A stretch of 57,962 nucleotides of DNA from Gaiellaceae bacterium (GCA_030446625.1 JAUJMY010000006.1:98046-156007); one strand, 5' to 3'. Shown: positions 47,648 through 56,214, numbered from the stretch's first letter. Notes: generated by a model from the sequence alone, not told the origin. Numbers and translations: made by a program.

Positions 47648-48262
47648 ATGGACGACTTCTCCGGGACACGGTTCCTAGAGGGACTCGCGTCAGGCGTGGC
47701 GGCAGGCGTCATCGCGGGGCTCGTGGTCGCTTCCCTCGTCTACCGGTTCATCGAGGCGAGGCTGCATCTCCGTCAACGCGACGAAACGGCGACGGCTGTG
47801 CTCCAGATGATCGCCACCGAACTGGAGTGGAACCACGAGATGGTCGAGGACTTCCGAAACGAGCTGACGGCCGAGCAAATGCCGTACCCAGGGATGTCAG
47901 CCGACGGCTGGGTCTACCTCACGCAGCCAGGCGTCATGACTGCCCTACGAACCGAAACCGTTACCGCGCTCCTGACGACGTACGCTCGGCTTCGAACGAT
48001 CGCCGACCTGTATGGGGTGCTGTGGAACCTGAAGCAGGGGCCGACGAGGTCGCTCAGCCAGGTCGTCGCCGTGTCTCACGGCACGGAGGAGTCGGCAGCC
48101 GCTTTCGCCGAGTATTGGAGCCATACGGAGTTGATCCGCGAACGGCTCCTCGACCGGATAGACGAGGTGGAACCGTGGCTTGATGACGCGCGAGCAAAGG
48201 TCACGGCTGAAGTCGCAAGCCGCGGACGCCGACGCCGGGGTGTCATCTCGCGGGCGGCTTGA
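47648..48262 (+). CDS. Unknown membrane-anchored protein
   Basis: The 204-residue product has one N-terminal transmembrane helix (GVAAGVIAGLVVASLVYRFI) and a helical soluble part (TAVLQMIATELEWNHEMVED, TALLTTYARLRTIADLYGVL, ELIRERLLDRIDEVEPWLDD) with a basic tail. The layout recalls small phage- or island-encoded membrane proteins. I recognise no named domain. There is no strong ribosome binding site before ATG 47648. Confidence 0.65.
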   Translation: MDDFSGTRFLEGLASGVAAGVIAGLVVASLVYRFIEARLHLRQRDETATAVLQMIATELEWNHEMVEDFRNELTAEQMPYPGMSADGWVYLTQPGVMTALRTETVTALLTTYARLRTIADLYGVLWNLKQGPTRSLSQVVAVSHGTEESAAAFAEYWSHTELIRERLLDRIDEVEPWLDDARAKVTAEVASRGRRRRGVISRAA

Positions 48263-48315
48263 CTTCGCCGCGAGCAGAGCGTCCATGCGAACGTTCCGCT
48301 ACCGAAGGAGGAGGG

Positions 48316-48501
48316 ATGGCCGACACGAACGTTCGCCGGATTCGGAAGGACCCCCGGCGCGGCGCGATCCTCGCGCTCCCGAAGGAGGTTGCTGATCGGC
48401 TCCCGGAGGAGGTCGACGTGGAGGTGCGACTGGACGAGGAGCGCGGCGTCATCGAGCTGGTGCCGTTCGAGGTGCAGCGCAAGCCGCTTAAGCTCAAGTA
48501 G
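48316..48501 (+). CDS. Small AbrB-like protein
   Basis: The 61-residue product MADTNVRRIRKDPRRGAILA continues LPKEVADRLPEEVDVEVRLD and ends EVQRKPLKLK. The strand-turn-strand pattern with 'A-I-x-L-P-K-E-V' resembles SpoVT/AbrB swapped-hairpin DNA-binding domains of antitoxins. The match is weak. ATG 48316 follows GAAGGAGGAGGG, a strong ribosome binding site. No toxin gene is adjacent. Confidence 0.55.
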   Translation: MADTNVRRIRKDPRRGAILALPKEVADRLPEEVDVEVRLDEERGVIELVPFEVQRKPLKLK

Positions 48502-48513
48502 CGGCGCGCGGTA

Positions 48514-48546
48514 CGAGACCGAGGCGGGCTTTCCCGCCTCGGCTCG
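48514..48546 (+). terminator. Hairpin after the AbrB-like gene
   Basis: CCGAGGCGGG, CTTT loop, CCCGCCTCGG, extended by CGAG/CTCG. It is a perfect ten-base-pair core stem. No T tract follows, so it may be a Rho-assisted or bidirectional terminator. Confidence 0.65.
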
Positions 48547-48681
48547 TTGATTCTCGCGACGTGCCCTGACGTCCGCGTTCTGGCGCGCCCAAGGCCAAAA
48601 GCGCGACCTATTCCGTGGTCACCAGCGCGTCGCGTCCGGCCACTGCGTCGAAAATGGGAAACGAGACCGGCTTGAGACGCT

Positions 48682-49119
48682 CTACGGCGGGTCGGGAACG
48701 TCTGCGAACGAGAGCGTGATCGCGACGGGTTCGAAGCCGGGAGGAGGCGTCCCGAAGGTCACCTCGCGTGAGCCGTCCTCGTTGAACCGCACCGCGAAGA
48801 CCTGCGGCTCGCGTTCGCCCGTGTCCTCAGGCGGGAGCGTCGCCAGTGTGTGGGCTGCCTGCGCGCGAGCCTGCCAGTCCGGCGCGCCGGAGGGCTTGGT
48901 CGCGAGGAGCATCGCCTCCAGGGTCTGCCGGAGCGTGAGCGGCTTCTCAGCCGTCGCCTCCGTGTGGGTGCGCTCCTGCTCCTGCCGGAACTCGGGCCGC
49001 TTCACCCACCGGTCTAGCGTCCGCGTCGAGACGCCGACCTCCTTCGCGATCTCGGCAAGACCCCAGCCTCGTCCCCGTAGCTGAGCGGCTCGGCGGAGCT
49101 GTCGTTCGTTTGCGCGCAT
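48682..49119 (-). CDS. HTH protein resembling a phage terminase small subunit
   Basis: The 145-residue product has an N-terminal homeodomain-like HTH (AAQLRGRGWGLAEIAKEVGVSTRTLDRWVKRPEF). A helical linker and a C-terminal strand-rich tail (PQVFAVRFNEDGSREVTFG) follow. Phage terminase small subunits and IS-type helper proteins share this start. No large terminase or capsid gene is near, so it is probably a prophage relic. Confidence 0.6.
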   Translation of the reverse strand: MRANERQLRRAAQLRGRGWGLAEIAKEVGVSTRTLDRWVKRPEFRQEQERTHTEATAEKPLTLRQTLEAMLLATKPSGAPDWQARAQAAHTLATLPPEDTGEREPQVFAVRFNEDGSREVTFGTPPPGFEPVAITLSFADVPDPP

Positions 49120-49260
49120 GTGTCGTCATGGTGGCGGCTTCTGGTCGCGCCAGCGACGTCTCCGAGCGTTCGCGGACATATGCGTGCGTACTCACGGGAT
49201 CACGATCCGTGAACGGTCGCCGTCCCGTCGGTCAGTGTGTCGGCGTACTCGGAAAGCACG

Positions 49261-49446
49261 TCAGTCGTCGGAGATGGTCTCGAGCGTCCCCGAGGCCGCC
49301 TCCGGGAGGAGCGGCGTGAAGAGCATGAAGTTGTCCGGCGAGACGAGCGTCGCGCCGCGGCGCCCGAGGAGCCGCGCGACCGAGGATCCGGCGAACCCGC
49401 CGCCGAGGACGAGAACGCCCTGCCTCGCCTGCCGCTCCGCCGTCAC
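49261..49446 (-). pseudogene. N-terminal fragment of a type II NADH dehydrogenase-like protein
   Basis: The 61-residue reading holds an FAD-binding dinucleotide motif (VLVLGGGFAGSSVARLLGRR) and the characteristic NFMLFTPLLPEAASGTLE of NDH-2 enzymes. It then stops at ETISDD. Family members run about 400 residues, so more than 80 percent is missing. No continuation appears in other frames nearby. It is a truncated relic. Confidence 0.8.
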
Positions 49447-49533
49447 GGCAGCGCTTCTACCACACGCACGCAATCCGACGATCGGTCGCAGCCGTAGAAC
49501 GGTTGTCGTGTGAAACCAACGAGGAGGAGCGGA

Positions 49534-49872
49534 ATGAAGAAGCTGATGATTCTCGCGGTTTCGGCGCTGGCACTCGTGCTGCCGGCGCCGGGCGTCGCGT
49601 CGAACGACGGGTTGTCGCCCGGAGACGACTGCTCCGACAATCCGAACGCCATCGGGCAGCCGGTGAACGACCGGAACGGCGGCGGGGAGCCGAACGCAGT
49701 CGATCACGGTCGCCCCGGCGATGTCTTCGGGTCTCCTGTCGCCGGACCCGCTTCCGACTTCAATGCCGCGGACCTCGCGCAGGGGTTCCCGAGCGAGCAG
49801 GCGGTGCTCGTTACGGACGGCGCGCAGGGACAGGAGCGTTCCGGCCTGCGCTGCGAGGCAGCAGGACGCTAG
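49534..49872 (+). CDS. Small secreted protein of unknown function
   Basis: The 112-residue product has a clear Sec signal peptide (MKKLMILAVSALALVLPAPGVA, cleavage probably after VAS). The mature part is Gly/Asp/Asn-rich and has two cysteines (DDCSDNP and LRCEAAG). ATG 49534 follows AGGAGGAGCGGA, a strong ribosome binding site, so I prefer it to 49510. No domain is recognised. A strong terminator follows 15 bases after the stop. Confidence 0.75.
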   Translation: MKKLMILAVSALALVLPAPGVASNDGLSPGDDCSDNPNAIGQPVNDRNGGGEPNAVDHGRPGDVFGSPVAGPASDFNAADLAQGFPSEQAVLVTDGAQGQERSGLRCEAAGR

Positions 49873-50051
49873 CGTCTCGTGTCAGGTGGGAGAGGCCGGC
49901 ACGGCGCCGGCCTCTCCCGCTCTCCCTGGGGCCGACGCCGCGAGCGCTGCTCCGCCCGCTCGGCTGGCGTCATCTCGGCGCGGGATTTCTCGCCACCACC
50001 ACACGCCGTCGTTCCGATGAGCGCCGTGAGCGCGAGTCCCGCTGCAAACAC
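49869..50051 (-). pseudogene. Possible small lipoprotein, frame broken at its start
   Basis: Reading from GTG 50051 gives FAAGLALTALIGTTACGGGE, a lipoprotein-like signal with Cys. A better start, ATGAAGAAGTG behind GGGGGAGACAGGCGAG, is one frame away and would supply a basic MKKC leader if one base were added near 50050. The C-terminal end reads through the 49888-49918 hairpin, which is odd. Low confidence that this is expressed. Confidence 0.3.
49888..49918 (+). terminator. Terminator hairpin after the secreted protein gene
   Basis: A perfect 13-base-pair stem, GGGAGAGGCCGGC with five-base loop. No T tract follows. It is symmetric and could serve both strands. Confidence 0.75.
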
Positions 50052-50186
50052 TTCTTCATCTCGCCTGTCTCCCCCCTGGAGTCATGCGCCATCCGGAACT
50101 TTCTTACCCCGACCGCCGTATTGCCGCACACGCTATGGGTCTGCGGCGATGCGGCGGTTCCTCCTCTTCTGCAGCATGAGGTGTCG

Positions 50187-51016
50187 CTAGACGCCTGAGA
50201 CCGCCGCAGGTGCCGCACCTGCCCCAGCGTGCGGCGATGCGGCGGTCTGAGCGGGCGACCACGCGTGCGTCCGCCCCGATTCATCCTTCGTCGCAGATCC
50301 CTCCGCAACGAGAGCGTCGAGCCGACAAACTGCGGTGTCCTTCGACTTGCCGAGCGCCTCCGCGAACTGCCGCGCGGTCACCTGACCCTCGTGCTCCGCC
50401 GCAACCTCGGCGAGCTTCATCGCGTCGTACAGGAGCGTCGCCTCCTGGTCATCCTCGGGAGCGCCGGCATCCGCGCCGTCTTTGGATCGGTAGCTCGTCC
50501 CGTCCGCGCTCAGCTCGACGGTCTTCTCCCAGATCGTCGCGCGCACGCGACTACGCGCCGAGAGCTTCCGCTTTCGCGACGAAGCACGAAGCGTGTGGAA
50601 CGGGATGTCCAGGCACTGCTGAATCGTTTGGGCGCCGTGCACTCCCACGGACTTCGGGGCGGCAGCCGATCTCGCTCGAGCAACGGCGCTTTCGATGCCG
50701 TCGGTGACGAACTGGACTGTCGAGCCCGGCCGTGGCCAGCCGTCGGGCACGTAGTGGGTGGCGACAAAAGCGGGCACATCCCAGGGGTGCTGGCCGTCCC
50801 AGCCGTCGGCACGCTCGAACGTGCGCCGACCGGTGAGCATGGCGCCGACCTCAGCCATCAAGCCCCTCAGGTGGTCGGCGCTCGGCGCCGAGACGTGGAA
50901 CGTCATGCCCGATGTCGCGCTCGCTGTGGGGACCTCGACGTCGCCCGCGAAGTACCAGTCGAATACCTCGGCGACCCCGTCGTTCGCGTCGGCAAAGTAC
51001 CGAGAGACATGGACAT
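50187..51016 (-). pseudogene. Chimeric reductase fragment joined to an unrelated C-terminus
   Basis: The front half matches RibD-C/DHFR-family reductases: RYFADANDG, VFDWYFAGDVEVPTASATSG, AMLTGRRTFERADGWDGQHP, and FVTDGIESAVARARSAA. It stops matching at about 50606 (QTIQQCLD). After this, without a stop, comes a different protein end (VTARQFAEALGKSKDTAVCR, a winged-helix-like tail). At the start, ATG 51016 behind AAGGAG is out of frame because of an extra CT in ATGTCTCTCGG. Two breaks make this a fused relic rather than a gene. Confidence 0.65.
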
Positions 51017-51352
51017 GATCGCGACTCCTTGGTCATGGTGCATCTCCTTTCCGGGCCGCGGCGCTCGCGTGGCCCCGGGGTCTGTGCCCTGGCGCTAGCG
51101 CTTCAGACGCGATCGCGGCCCCGAAATCATCGGTGCCCGGCCAACTGGCCGGTCGCGAGAAGGCCGAGGGTGCTCACTTGGCCAGTGTCCGGGAATATCC
51201 CCTCGGCGGCGCGCGTCGGTATCGCGTATGAGCTGGGTTCCCTCTGTCCACGGTTTCCGCCCGACGAACAGTCGGCAGCCGAAGAGGAGCCGCCGCCTAA
51301 CCTGGCCGGGCGTGCGGATTCTCGATGCGCTTGAATAAGGCAGCCCGCCGCG
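51017..51352. other. Intergenic stretch with no gene seen
   Basis: No plausible gene in these 336 bases. Only short palindromes such as TGGCGCTAGCGC near 51090 are visible. Confidence 0.6.
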
Positions 51353-51760
51353 CTAGGCAACCTCGGTCTCGGCGAGCTTCTGCGCGACCTCCCAGACGTG
51401 GCCGTCGAGGTCGGTGAAGCTGGCCGTGCGCATCCCCCACTCGCGGTTCATCGGGCCGTTGAGCAGCGCGACGCCGCGGGCGCCGAGCTGCGCGCACACC
51501 GCATCGGCGTCGTCCACCCAGATGGTGAGCTGGAACCGCGCGCCGGCCTCGCGGCCCGCGACCGCTTCGGGCTCGACGAGCTCGCGCGCCGCAGGCGTCA
51601 CGAGCAGGTTGACGATCGTGTTCTCGAACGCGAAGGCGACCGCGTTCTCGTCTTCGTAGATCACGCGGACGCCGAAGACCTCGGCGTAGAACGACTTCGA
51701 CCGCTTCGGGTCCTCGACGAACAACGTGATCGCGCCAACAGAGTCGAGCGAGTCGCTCAT
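51353..51760 (-). CDS. VOC-superfamily (glyoxalase-like) protein
   Basis: The 135-residue product has the paired beta-alpha-beta-beta-beta modules of the vicinal oxygen chelate fold: AITLFVEDPKRSKSFYAEVF, VAFAFENTIVNLLVTP, RFQLTIWVDDADAVCAQLGA, and TASFTDLDGHVWEVAQ. Metal ligands near the ends (FTDLDGHVWE) are kept. Members act as glyoxalases, dioxygenases or antibiotic-resistance proteins; substrate is unknown. ATG 51760 gives MSDSLDSVGA; GTG 51769 is an alternative. Confidence 0.85.
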   Translation of the reverse strand: MSDSLDSVGAITLFVEDPKRSKSFYAEVFGVRVIYEDENAVAFAFENTIVNLLVTPAARELVEPEAVAGREAGARFQLTIWVDDADAVCAQLGARGVALLNGPMNREWGMRTASFTDLDGHVWEVAQKLAETEVA

Positions 51761-51914
51761 TCTCCACACCCTTTCCGGTCATTCGCGGAACGCCTACGGG
51801 AACGCCCCGCGCACGGTCTTGTCGCCTCGTAAGACGACCGCCCGCAGGCGAAATCATCGGCCCGCTAGCGAGCGCCCACCGCCGCCGAGAGGACGCTGCG
51901 CGACAGGAGCGCCG

Positions 51915-52211
51915 TCAGCGCTCGCGCATGAAGCCTTGGCGCGCGGCGCTCACGAGCGCGACGGCCTCGGGGAAGAGCACGCGCATCGCGTCGCGGAGGG
52001 CGATCGCCTGCTCGTCGGGGCCGCCCTGCGCGTCGAGCTGCCCGAGGGCCGCCGAGGTGAGCTCGACGGCCGTGTTCAGCGTCAGCGTCGCGAACTGCTC
52101 GCGCTGCGCCTCCTGCACCGACTCCGCCTGCTGCGCGGCGAACTCCTGGAGGCCCTTGATCAGGTCCTCCGGGTCGCCCCCGAACGGGAATCCGAAGCCG
52201 CCGCCTTCCAT
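51915..52211 (-). CDS. Small unknown protein with glycine-rich start
   Basis: The 98-residue product begins MEGGGFGFPFGGDPEDLIKG and is otherwise helical (FAAQQAESVQEAQREQFATL, ELTSAALGQLDAQGG, VALVSAARQGFM). No domain is recognised. ATG 52211 is chosen over the longer reading to 52307, which would overlap the neighbouring gene. It is 28 bases downstream of that gene, so the two may form an operon. Confidence 0.65.
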   Translation of the reverse strand: MEGGGFGFPFGGDPEDLIKGLQEFAAQQAESVQEAQREQFATLTLNTAVELTSAALGQLDAQGGPDEQAIALRDAMRVLFPEAVALVSAARQGFMRER

Positions 52212-52239
52212 GCGCGCGTTATAGCCACGCCCGCCGGAC

Positions 52240-52791
52240 TCAAACGAGCTCGCGCTTGTAGCCCGACTCGACCTCGCCGGCCAGCGACTCGACGACGCCG
52301 ACGGCATCCTTCATCGCGGCCGCGAACGGAGATCCCGTCTCGTCGCCGAGCGCGCGCTCGAGCCGCAGCGTCGCGGTGCCGAGGTCGTCGAGGTATCGCG
52401 GCGACGCGAGTCGCGGCGGCGCGCCCAGCGCGCGCTCGAGCTCGAGCGCGGCCTCCTCCGCCTCGTCGATCCCCGGCGGGTCCTCGCGCAAGCGCAGCGC
52501 GACGAGCTTCGCGCGCAGCTCCTCGAGGTCGCCTCCGCCTGCCGTCTCGACCGCTACCTCGCACAGCGCGGCAATCGAGACGGCTTCGCGCACCGCGGCC
52601 CGGAGCGTGATCGGCCGTCCGTCGTCGTCCAGCGCCAGCCAGCTCCGCGCGTCCCCTCGCTCGTACGCGCAGAGGTACGCGCGGCGTCCCGGCGCGGCCT
52701 CGGCGGCGAGGATCCCGGCGAGTCGCTCGCCCTGCTCCGCAAACGGCGACGCGAGCGCCGCGACGCGCTCGAGGTCGTCGCTCAGGCCCAC
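52240..52791 (-). CDS. Unknown cytoplasmic protein
   Basis: The 183-residue product starts at GTG 52791 (GLSDDLERVAALASPFAEQG). It has strand RRAYLCAYERGDARSWLALD, then long helices (TLRAAVREAVSIAALCEVAV, EELRAKLVALRLRED, EEAALELERALGAPPRL). No domain is recognised. It is divergent from the methyltransferase gene, with only 23 bases between the two start codons, so their promoters must lie inside each other's coding ends or be leaderless. Confidence 0.65.
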   Translation of the reverse strand: MGLSDDLERVAALASPFAEQGERLAGILAAEAAPGRRAYLCAYERGDARSWLALDDDGRPITLRAAVREAVSIAALCEVAVETAGGGDLEELRAKLVALRLREDPPGIDEAEEAALELERALGAPPRLASPRYLDDLGTATLRLERALGDETGSPFAAAMKDAVGVVESLAGEVESGYKRELV

Positions 52792-52814
52792 CTCCCAAGC
52801 ATAGAGTTGGGCCC

Positions 52815-53560
52815 TTGGCCGAAGCCCCGCACGTCGACCCACGGGCGCTCTTCGCGCCGCTCGCACCGACGTACGACCGCTACGCGCGCCTTCTCTCGTT
52901 CGGGCAGGACCCACGCTGGCGGCGCTTCCTCGTCTCGCGCGTGGCGGCCCGGCCAGGCGACACCGCGCTCGACGTCGCGACCGGAACCGGCGCCGTGGCG
53001 ATCGAACTGGCGCGACGGACGGGCTGCGACGTCGTCGGCGTCGACCAGAGCGCCGAGATGCTCGCGGAGGCGAGGAGGCGCGTCGATCGCGCGCGGCTCG
53101 GCGCGCGCGTACGGCTCGTCGAGGCGAGCGCCGAGCGTCTGCCGTTCCGGGACGGCGAATTCGATGCGCTGACGTTCACGTACCTGCTCCGGTACGTCGA
53201 CGATTCGGGCGCGACGCTGCGCGAGCTCGCGCGCGTCGTGCGGAGCGGCGGCACGATCGCGTCGCTCGAGTTCGCGCTCCCGCGCGGGATCTGGCGGCCG
53301 CTGTGGGAGCTATACGTCCGCGTCGGCCTGCCGATCGCCGGGCGCGCGCTCTCGCCGGGGTGGCATAGCGTCGGCCGCTTCCTCGGTCCGAGCATCCGCG
53401 GGTTCTACGCGCGCACGCCGCTCGAGCGGGTGCTCGAGCTGTGGCGCGAGGCCGGAATCGACGACGTGCGGGCCGGCCGCTCGAGGCCGGAATCGACGAC
53501 GTGCGGGCCCGGCCGCTCAGCCTCGGCGGGGGCGTCGTCGTCTGGGGCCGGCGCGCGTGA
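52815..53560 (+). CDS. UbiE/MenG-type quinone methyltransferase (tail duplicated)
   Basis: This SAM-dependent methyltransferase has the ubiE signature FAPLAPTYDRYARLLSFGQD near the start and motif I LDVATGTGAVAIELARR. SAERLPFRDGEFDALTFTYL and LRYVDDSGATLRELARVVR follow. MenG/UbiE methylates demethylmenaquinone or the ubiquinone precursor; menaquinone is the actinobacterial quinone. The C-terminus is upset by a 35-base tandem duplication (53448-53518). Skipping the first copy gives REAGIDDVRARPLSLGGG and a stop at 53558-53560. Start TTG 52815 has no visible ribosome binding site. Confidence 0.88.
53448..53518 (+). repeat. Tandem 35/36-base duplication inside the methyltransferase gene
   Basis: 53448-53482 and 53483-53518 are the same sequence (GAGGCCGGAATCGACGACGT onward). 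The first copy lacks one C in a GGGCC(C)GG run. The pair shifts the frame. Only the second copy leads into the expected C-terminus and the overlapping next gene. Confidence 0.93.
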
Positions 53561-54285
53561 CGGAGTCGCGGCCCGCGTTCTACGCCCTGCGCTCCGGCGG
53601 CTGGCGCGACTACGTCACGCTGCTCCACCCGCCGTACACGCTCTGGCACCTCTCGTACGTCGTCGTCGGCGCGGCGCTCGCGCCCGAGGTCGACGTGGAG
53701 CGGCTCCTGTGGACGCTGCTCGCGTTCCTCCTCGCGCTCGGAATCGCCGCGCACGCGCTCGACGAGCTCGCAGGGCGGCCGCTCGGCACGGCGATCCCGC
53801 GCCGCATGCTCGTCGCACTCGCGGCGCTCTCGCTCGGCGGCGCGGTCGCGATCGGCCTCGGCGCGGCGACGGCGTGGACGCTCTGGCTGCTGCCGTTCGT
53901 CGCCTTCGGCGCCTTCATCGCGATCGCGTACAACCTGGAGCTGTTCGGCGGCGCGTTCCACGGGGACGCGTGGTTCGCGCTCGCATGGGGAGCCTTCCCG
54001 CTCCTGACGGGGTACTTCGCGACCGCGGAGCGCGTCGGCGCGGAGGCACTCGCCGCCGCCGCGTTCGCCTACTTCCTCAGCGTCGCGCAGCGCCGGCTCT
54101 CGACGCAGGTCCGGACGCTGCGGCGCAGGACGCGCTCCGTGAGCGGCCGGATCGAGTACCGCGACGGCCGCTCCGCCGCGCTGGGCATCGAGATCCTGCT
54201 CGCGCCGCCGGAGCAGGCGCTGCGCGCGCTCACGGCCGGGGTCCTGGCGCTCGCCGTCGCGCTGCTCGCGTTCCGCCTCGTCTGA
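53557..54285 (+). CDS. UbiA-like integral membrane protein
   Basis: The 242-residue product begins MTESRPAFYALRSGGWRDYV and has about six hydrophobic helices. The first half resembles UbiA prenyltransferases (LLHPPYTLWHLSYVVVGAAL; HALDELAGRPLGT), but the usual N-D-x-x-D motif is not clear; only DELAG is seen. It overlaps the methyltransferase stop (GTGA). A role in quinone or lipid prenylation next to MenG is plausible but not shown. Confidence 0.6.
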   Translation: MTESRPAFYALRSGGWRDYVTLLHPPYTLWHLSYVVVGAALAPEVDVERLLWTLLAFLLALGIAAHALDELAGRPLGTAIPRRMLVALAALSLGGAVAIGLGAATAWTLWLLPFVAFGAFIAIAYNLELFGGAFHGDAWFALAWGAFPLLTGYFATAERVGAEALAAAAFAYFLSVAQRRLSTQVRTLRRRTRSVSGRIEYRDGRSAALGIEILLAPPEQALRALTAGVLALAVALLAFRLV

Positions 54286-54293
54286 CTTCTACG

Positions 54294-55643
54294 ATGCGCG
54301 GCGTGGGTCGGGTCGCGCTCCTCGAGGCAGCGTTCGCGGCGACCGTCGTGCTGACGGCGGCGGCGGGGGCGGCGACCGCGGCCGGCCGCGCGACGCGCGC
54401 GACGCTCGTCGCCGCAGCGTCCGTCGCCGCGTTGCTCGCGACCGCCGCGTGGGTCGCGTTCGCGCTCGATCCCGCGGAGGAGGTCGCCCTCGCGGCCGCG
54501 GGACTTACCGTCTGCACGGCCCTCGCCGCGGCGATGCTCCCGCTCCGCCGGGCACTCGCACGCGGCCGGCGGATCGACGCGGAGTTCGCCGTCGCCCAAG
54601 GACGGCTGCGCGAGCTCGTGGCGCGGGAGGTCGCCGACCGCGCGCAGGAGCTGGAGCGGCTGCTCGCGCGCGCGCGCGCCGACTCGACGTCGCGTCTCGT
54701 CGAGGAGGAGCGGCGGATCGCGGAGGAGCGCCGCCGCTCGTTCGCGGAGCGGGAGCGGGAGTCGGGCAGCGAGCTCGCGCGGACGCTCGCGGAGGCACAG
54801 CAGCGCGTCGAGGCCCGGATGGCCGCGTGGACGCAGGACCTGGAACGGGCGCAGGAGGAGCTCTCGACGCAGCTCGCGCGCCTGAGCCAGCGGCAGCGGC
54901 AGCTGATCGCCGAGGCCGAGTCGCGGATCCGCGCAGACCTCGAGCGCCTCGACGCCGGGACTGACGAGCACCGCGCGGGCGTCGGCCGGCTGCGCGACGA
55001 TCTCGCCCAGGCCGCAGAGCAGCTCGTCGCGCAGACGGCGGCCGAGCTCGAGACGCACGCAGCCGAGCGTCGCCGTGCGCTGCACGAGCTCTCGGAGCGC
55101 CTGCGACGGCGCGAGCGCGAGCTGGCGGTCCGCATCGAGCGAGAGGAGGCCGACGCGGCGCAGCGCATCGCGGCCGGCTTCGGCGATCTCGAGCGCCGCG
55201 CGGTCGAGCAACTCGAACGGTCGACGCAGCTCGCAGCCGCGCGCTACACCGAGGAGGCGATCCAGCAGTTCGGCGCCGCGCTCAAGAGCGCGCGCGAAGA
55301 CGCCGCGCGCCGGCTCTCGCGCGAGCTGGACCGGGCGGTCGAAGCGTTCTCGCGCGAGGCGGCCACGGTCCTGGCGGAGCGGCTCGCGCAGGTCGGCGAC
55401 GCCGGCGCGCAGCGGGTCGAGAAGCGCCTCGACCGGGTCGCCGCCGGGATCGAGCGGCAGCGCGACGAGCTGGTCGCAGCGCTCGAGCAGCGGCTCGCCG
55501 CCCTCGAGGGCGAGTTCCGCCGCCGTCTCCAGGCGATCGCCGCCGAGGCCGAAGGCGAGCGCGCGGTGCTCGACGCGCGCCTGCACGAGCTCGGACGGCG
55601 GGTCGAGGAAGCGGGGACGCGCGGGCCGCAACGCGTCGGCTGA
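54294..55643 (+). CDS. Membrane-anchored long coiled-coil protein
   Basis: The 449-residue product has two N-terminal hydrophobic segments (AAFAATVVLTAAAGAATA; ATLVAAASVAALLATAAWVAFAL). A third may lie at VALAAAGLTVCTALAAAM. More than 330 residues of coiled coil follow, rich in Arg, Glu, Ala and Gln (RLVEEERRIAEERRRSFAER; RADLERLDAGTDEHRAGVGR). Such proteins act in cell-shape or envelope scaffolding. I recognise no named family. It is 8 bases downstream of the UbiA-like gene, probably in one operon. Confidence 0.75.
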   Translation: MRGVGRVALLEAAFAATVVLTAAAGAATAAGRATRATLVAAASVAALLATAAWVAFALDPAEEVALAAAGLTVCTALAAAMLPLRRALARGRRIDAEFAVAQGRLRELVAREVADRAQELERLLARARADSTSRLVEEERRIAEERRRSFAERERESGSELARTLAEAQQRVEARMAAWTQDLERAQEELSTQLARLSQRQRQLIAEAESRIRADLERLDAGTDEHRAGVGRLRDDLAQAAEQLVAQTAAELETHAAERRRALHELSERLRRRERELAVRIEREEADAAQRIAAGFGDLERRAVEQLERSTQLAAARYTEEAIQQFGAALKSAREDAARRLSRELDRAVEAFSREAATVLAERLAQVGDAGAQRVEKRLDRVAAGIERQRDELVAALEQRLAALEGEFRRRLQAIAAEAEGERAVLDARLHELGRRVEEAGTRGPQRVG

Positions 55644-55709
55644 CCCGCGATCCGGCGCCAACTTCCGCGGGCAGGGTTCGTCTACGCGAGGGCGAACCTG
55701 CGAGGCGAG

Positions 55710-55904
55710 ATGAGCGAGCTGATCGAGAGAGAGGGCGGCGAGAAGGCGAAGGTGGAGAGCTGGCGCCTGCACGTCCTGATAGAGGCCGGCTACCCGCTCC
55801 CGCTCGCCGAGCGCCTCGCCGGGAGCGAGGCCGACCTGCACCGCGCGGTCGAGCTCGTGACGCAGGGCTGCGAGCCGAAGACGGCCGCGGAGATCCTGCT
55901 CTAG
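55710..55904 (+). CDS. Small unknown protein
   Basis: The 64-residue product reads MSELIEREGGEKAKVESWRL and then HVLIEAGYPLPLAERLAGSE, with a helical tail ending AAEILL. The short 'AGYPLPLAERLA' helix-turn-helix-like pattern is common in small actinobacterial proteins of unknown role. No membrane segment. The region before the ATG has only GGCGAG as a ribosome binding site. Confidence 0.6.
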   Translation: MSELIEREGGEKAKVESWRLHVLIEAGYPLPLAERLAGSEADLHRAVELVTQGCEPKTAAEILL

Positions 55905-55930
55905 CCGGTCGGCGCCTAAAGGGCGCGCTC

Positions 55931-55959
55931 TGTGATACGACATGTGCGTTCTGTGATAC
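55931..55959 (+). promoter_or_regulatory. Repeated TGTGATAC motif before vapB
   Basis: TGTGATAC occurs at 55931-55938 and 55952-55959, 21 bases apart (two helical turns). The second copy ends 9 bases before the vapB ATG. GATACA overlaps a possible -10. It could be the operator for the ribbon-helix-helix antitoxin. Confidence 0.55.
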
Positions 55960-55968
55960 ACTGCGCTG

Positions 55969-56214
55969 ATGCGGAGTCTGCGTCTCGATCCTGAACTCGA
56001 CGAGCAAGTTCGCCGAGCAGCCGCGATCAGCGGCGAATCGGTGTCGGAGTTCATCCGCACTGCGGCTGCGAGACGGGCCGAGGAGACACTCGCGGAAAAC
56101 GGCCGCGAGCGGTTCGCCGATGTCGCCGGCTGCGTGCGCGGCGGCCGCGCGAGAGCGCGGCGATCGGGCGAGGCGTTCGCAGAAGCGCTCGGGAGCACGC
56201 GCGCTCACGGGTGA
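55969..56214 (+). CDS. Ribbon-helix-helix antitoxin (VapB-like)
   Basis: The 81-residue product starts MRSLRLDPELDEQVRRAAAI, a typical ribbon-helix-helix: a short strand with L-R-L, helix one (ELDEQVRRAAAI), then GESVSEFIRTAAARRAEE. The C-terminal region (RFADVAGCVRGGRARARRSG) would wrap the toxin. It overlaps the PIN-domain gene by four bases (GTGA). Repeated motifs in its promoter suggest autoregulation. Confidence 0.85.
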   Translation: MRSLRLDPELDEQVRRAAAISGESVSEFIRTAAARRAEETLAENGRERFADVAGCVRGGRARARRSGEAFAEALGSTRAHG

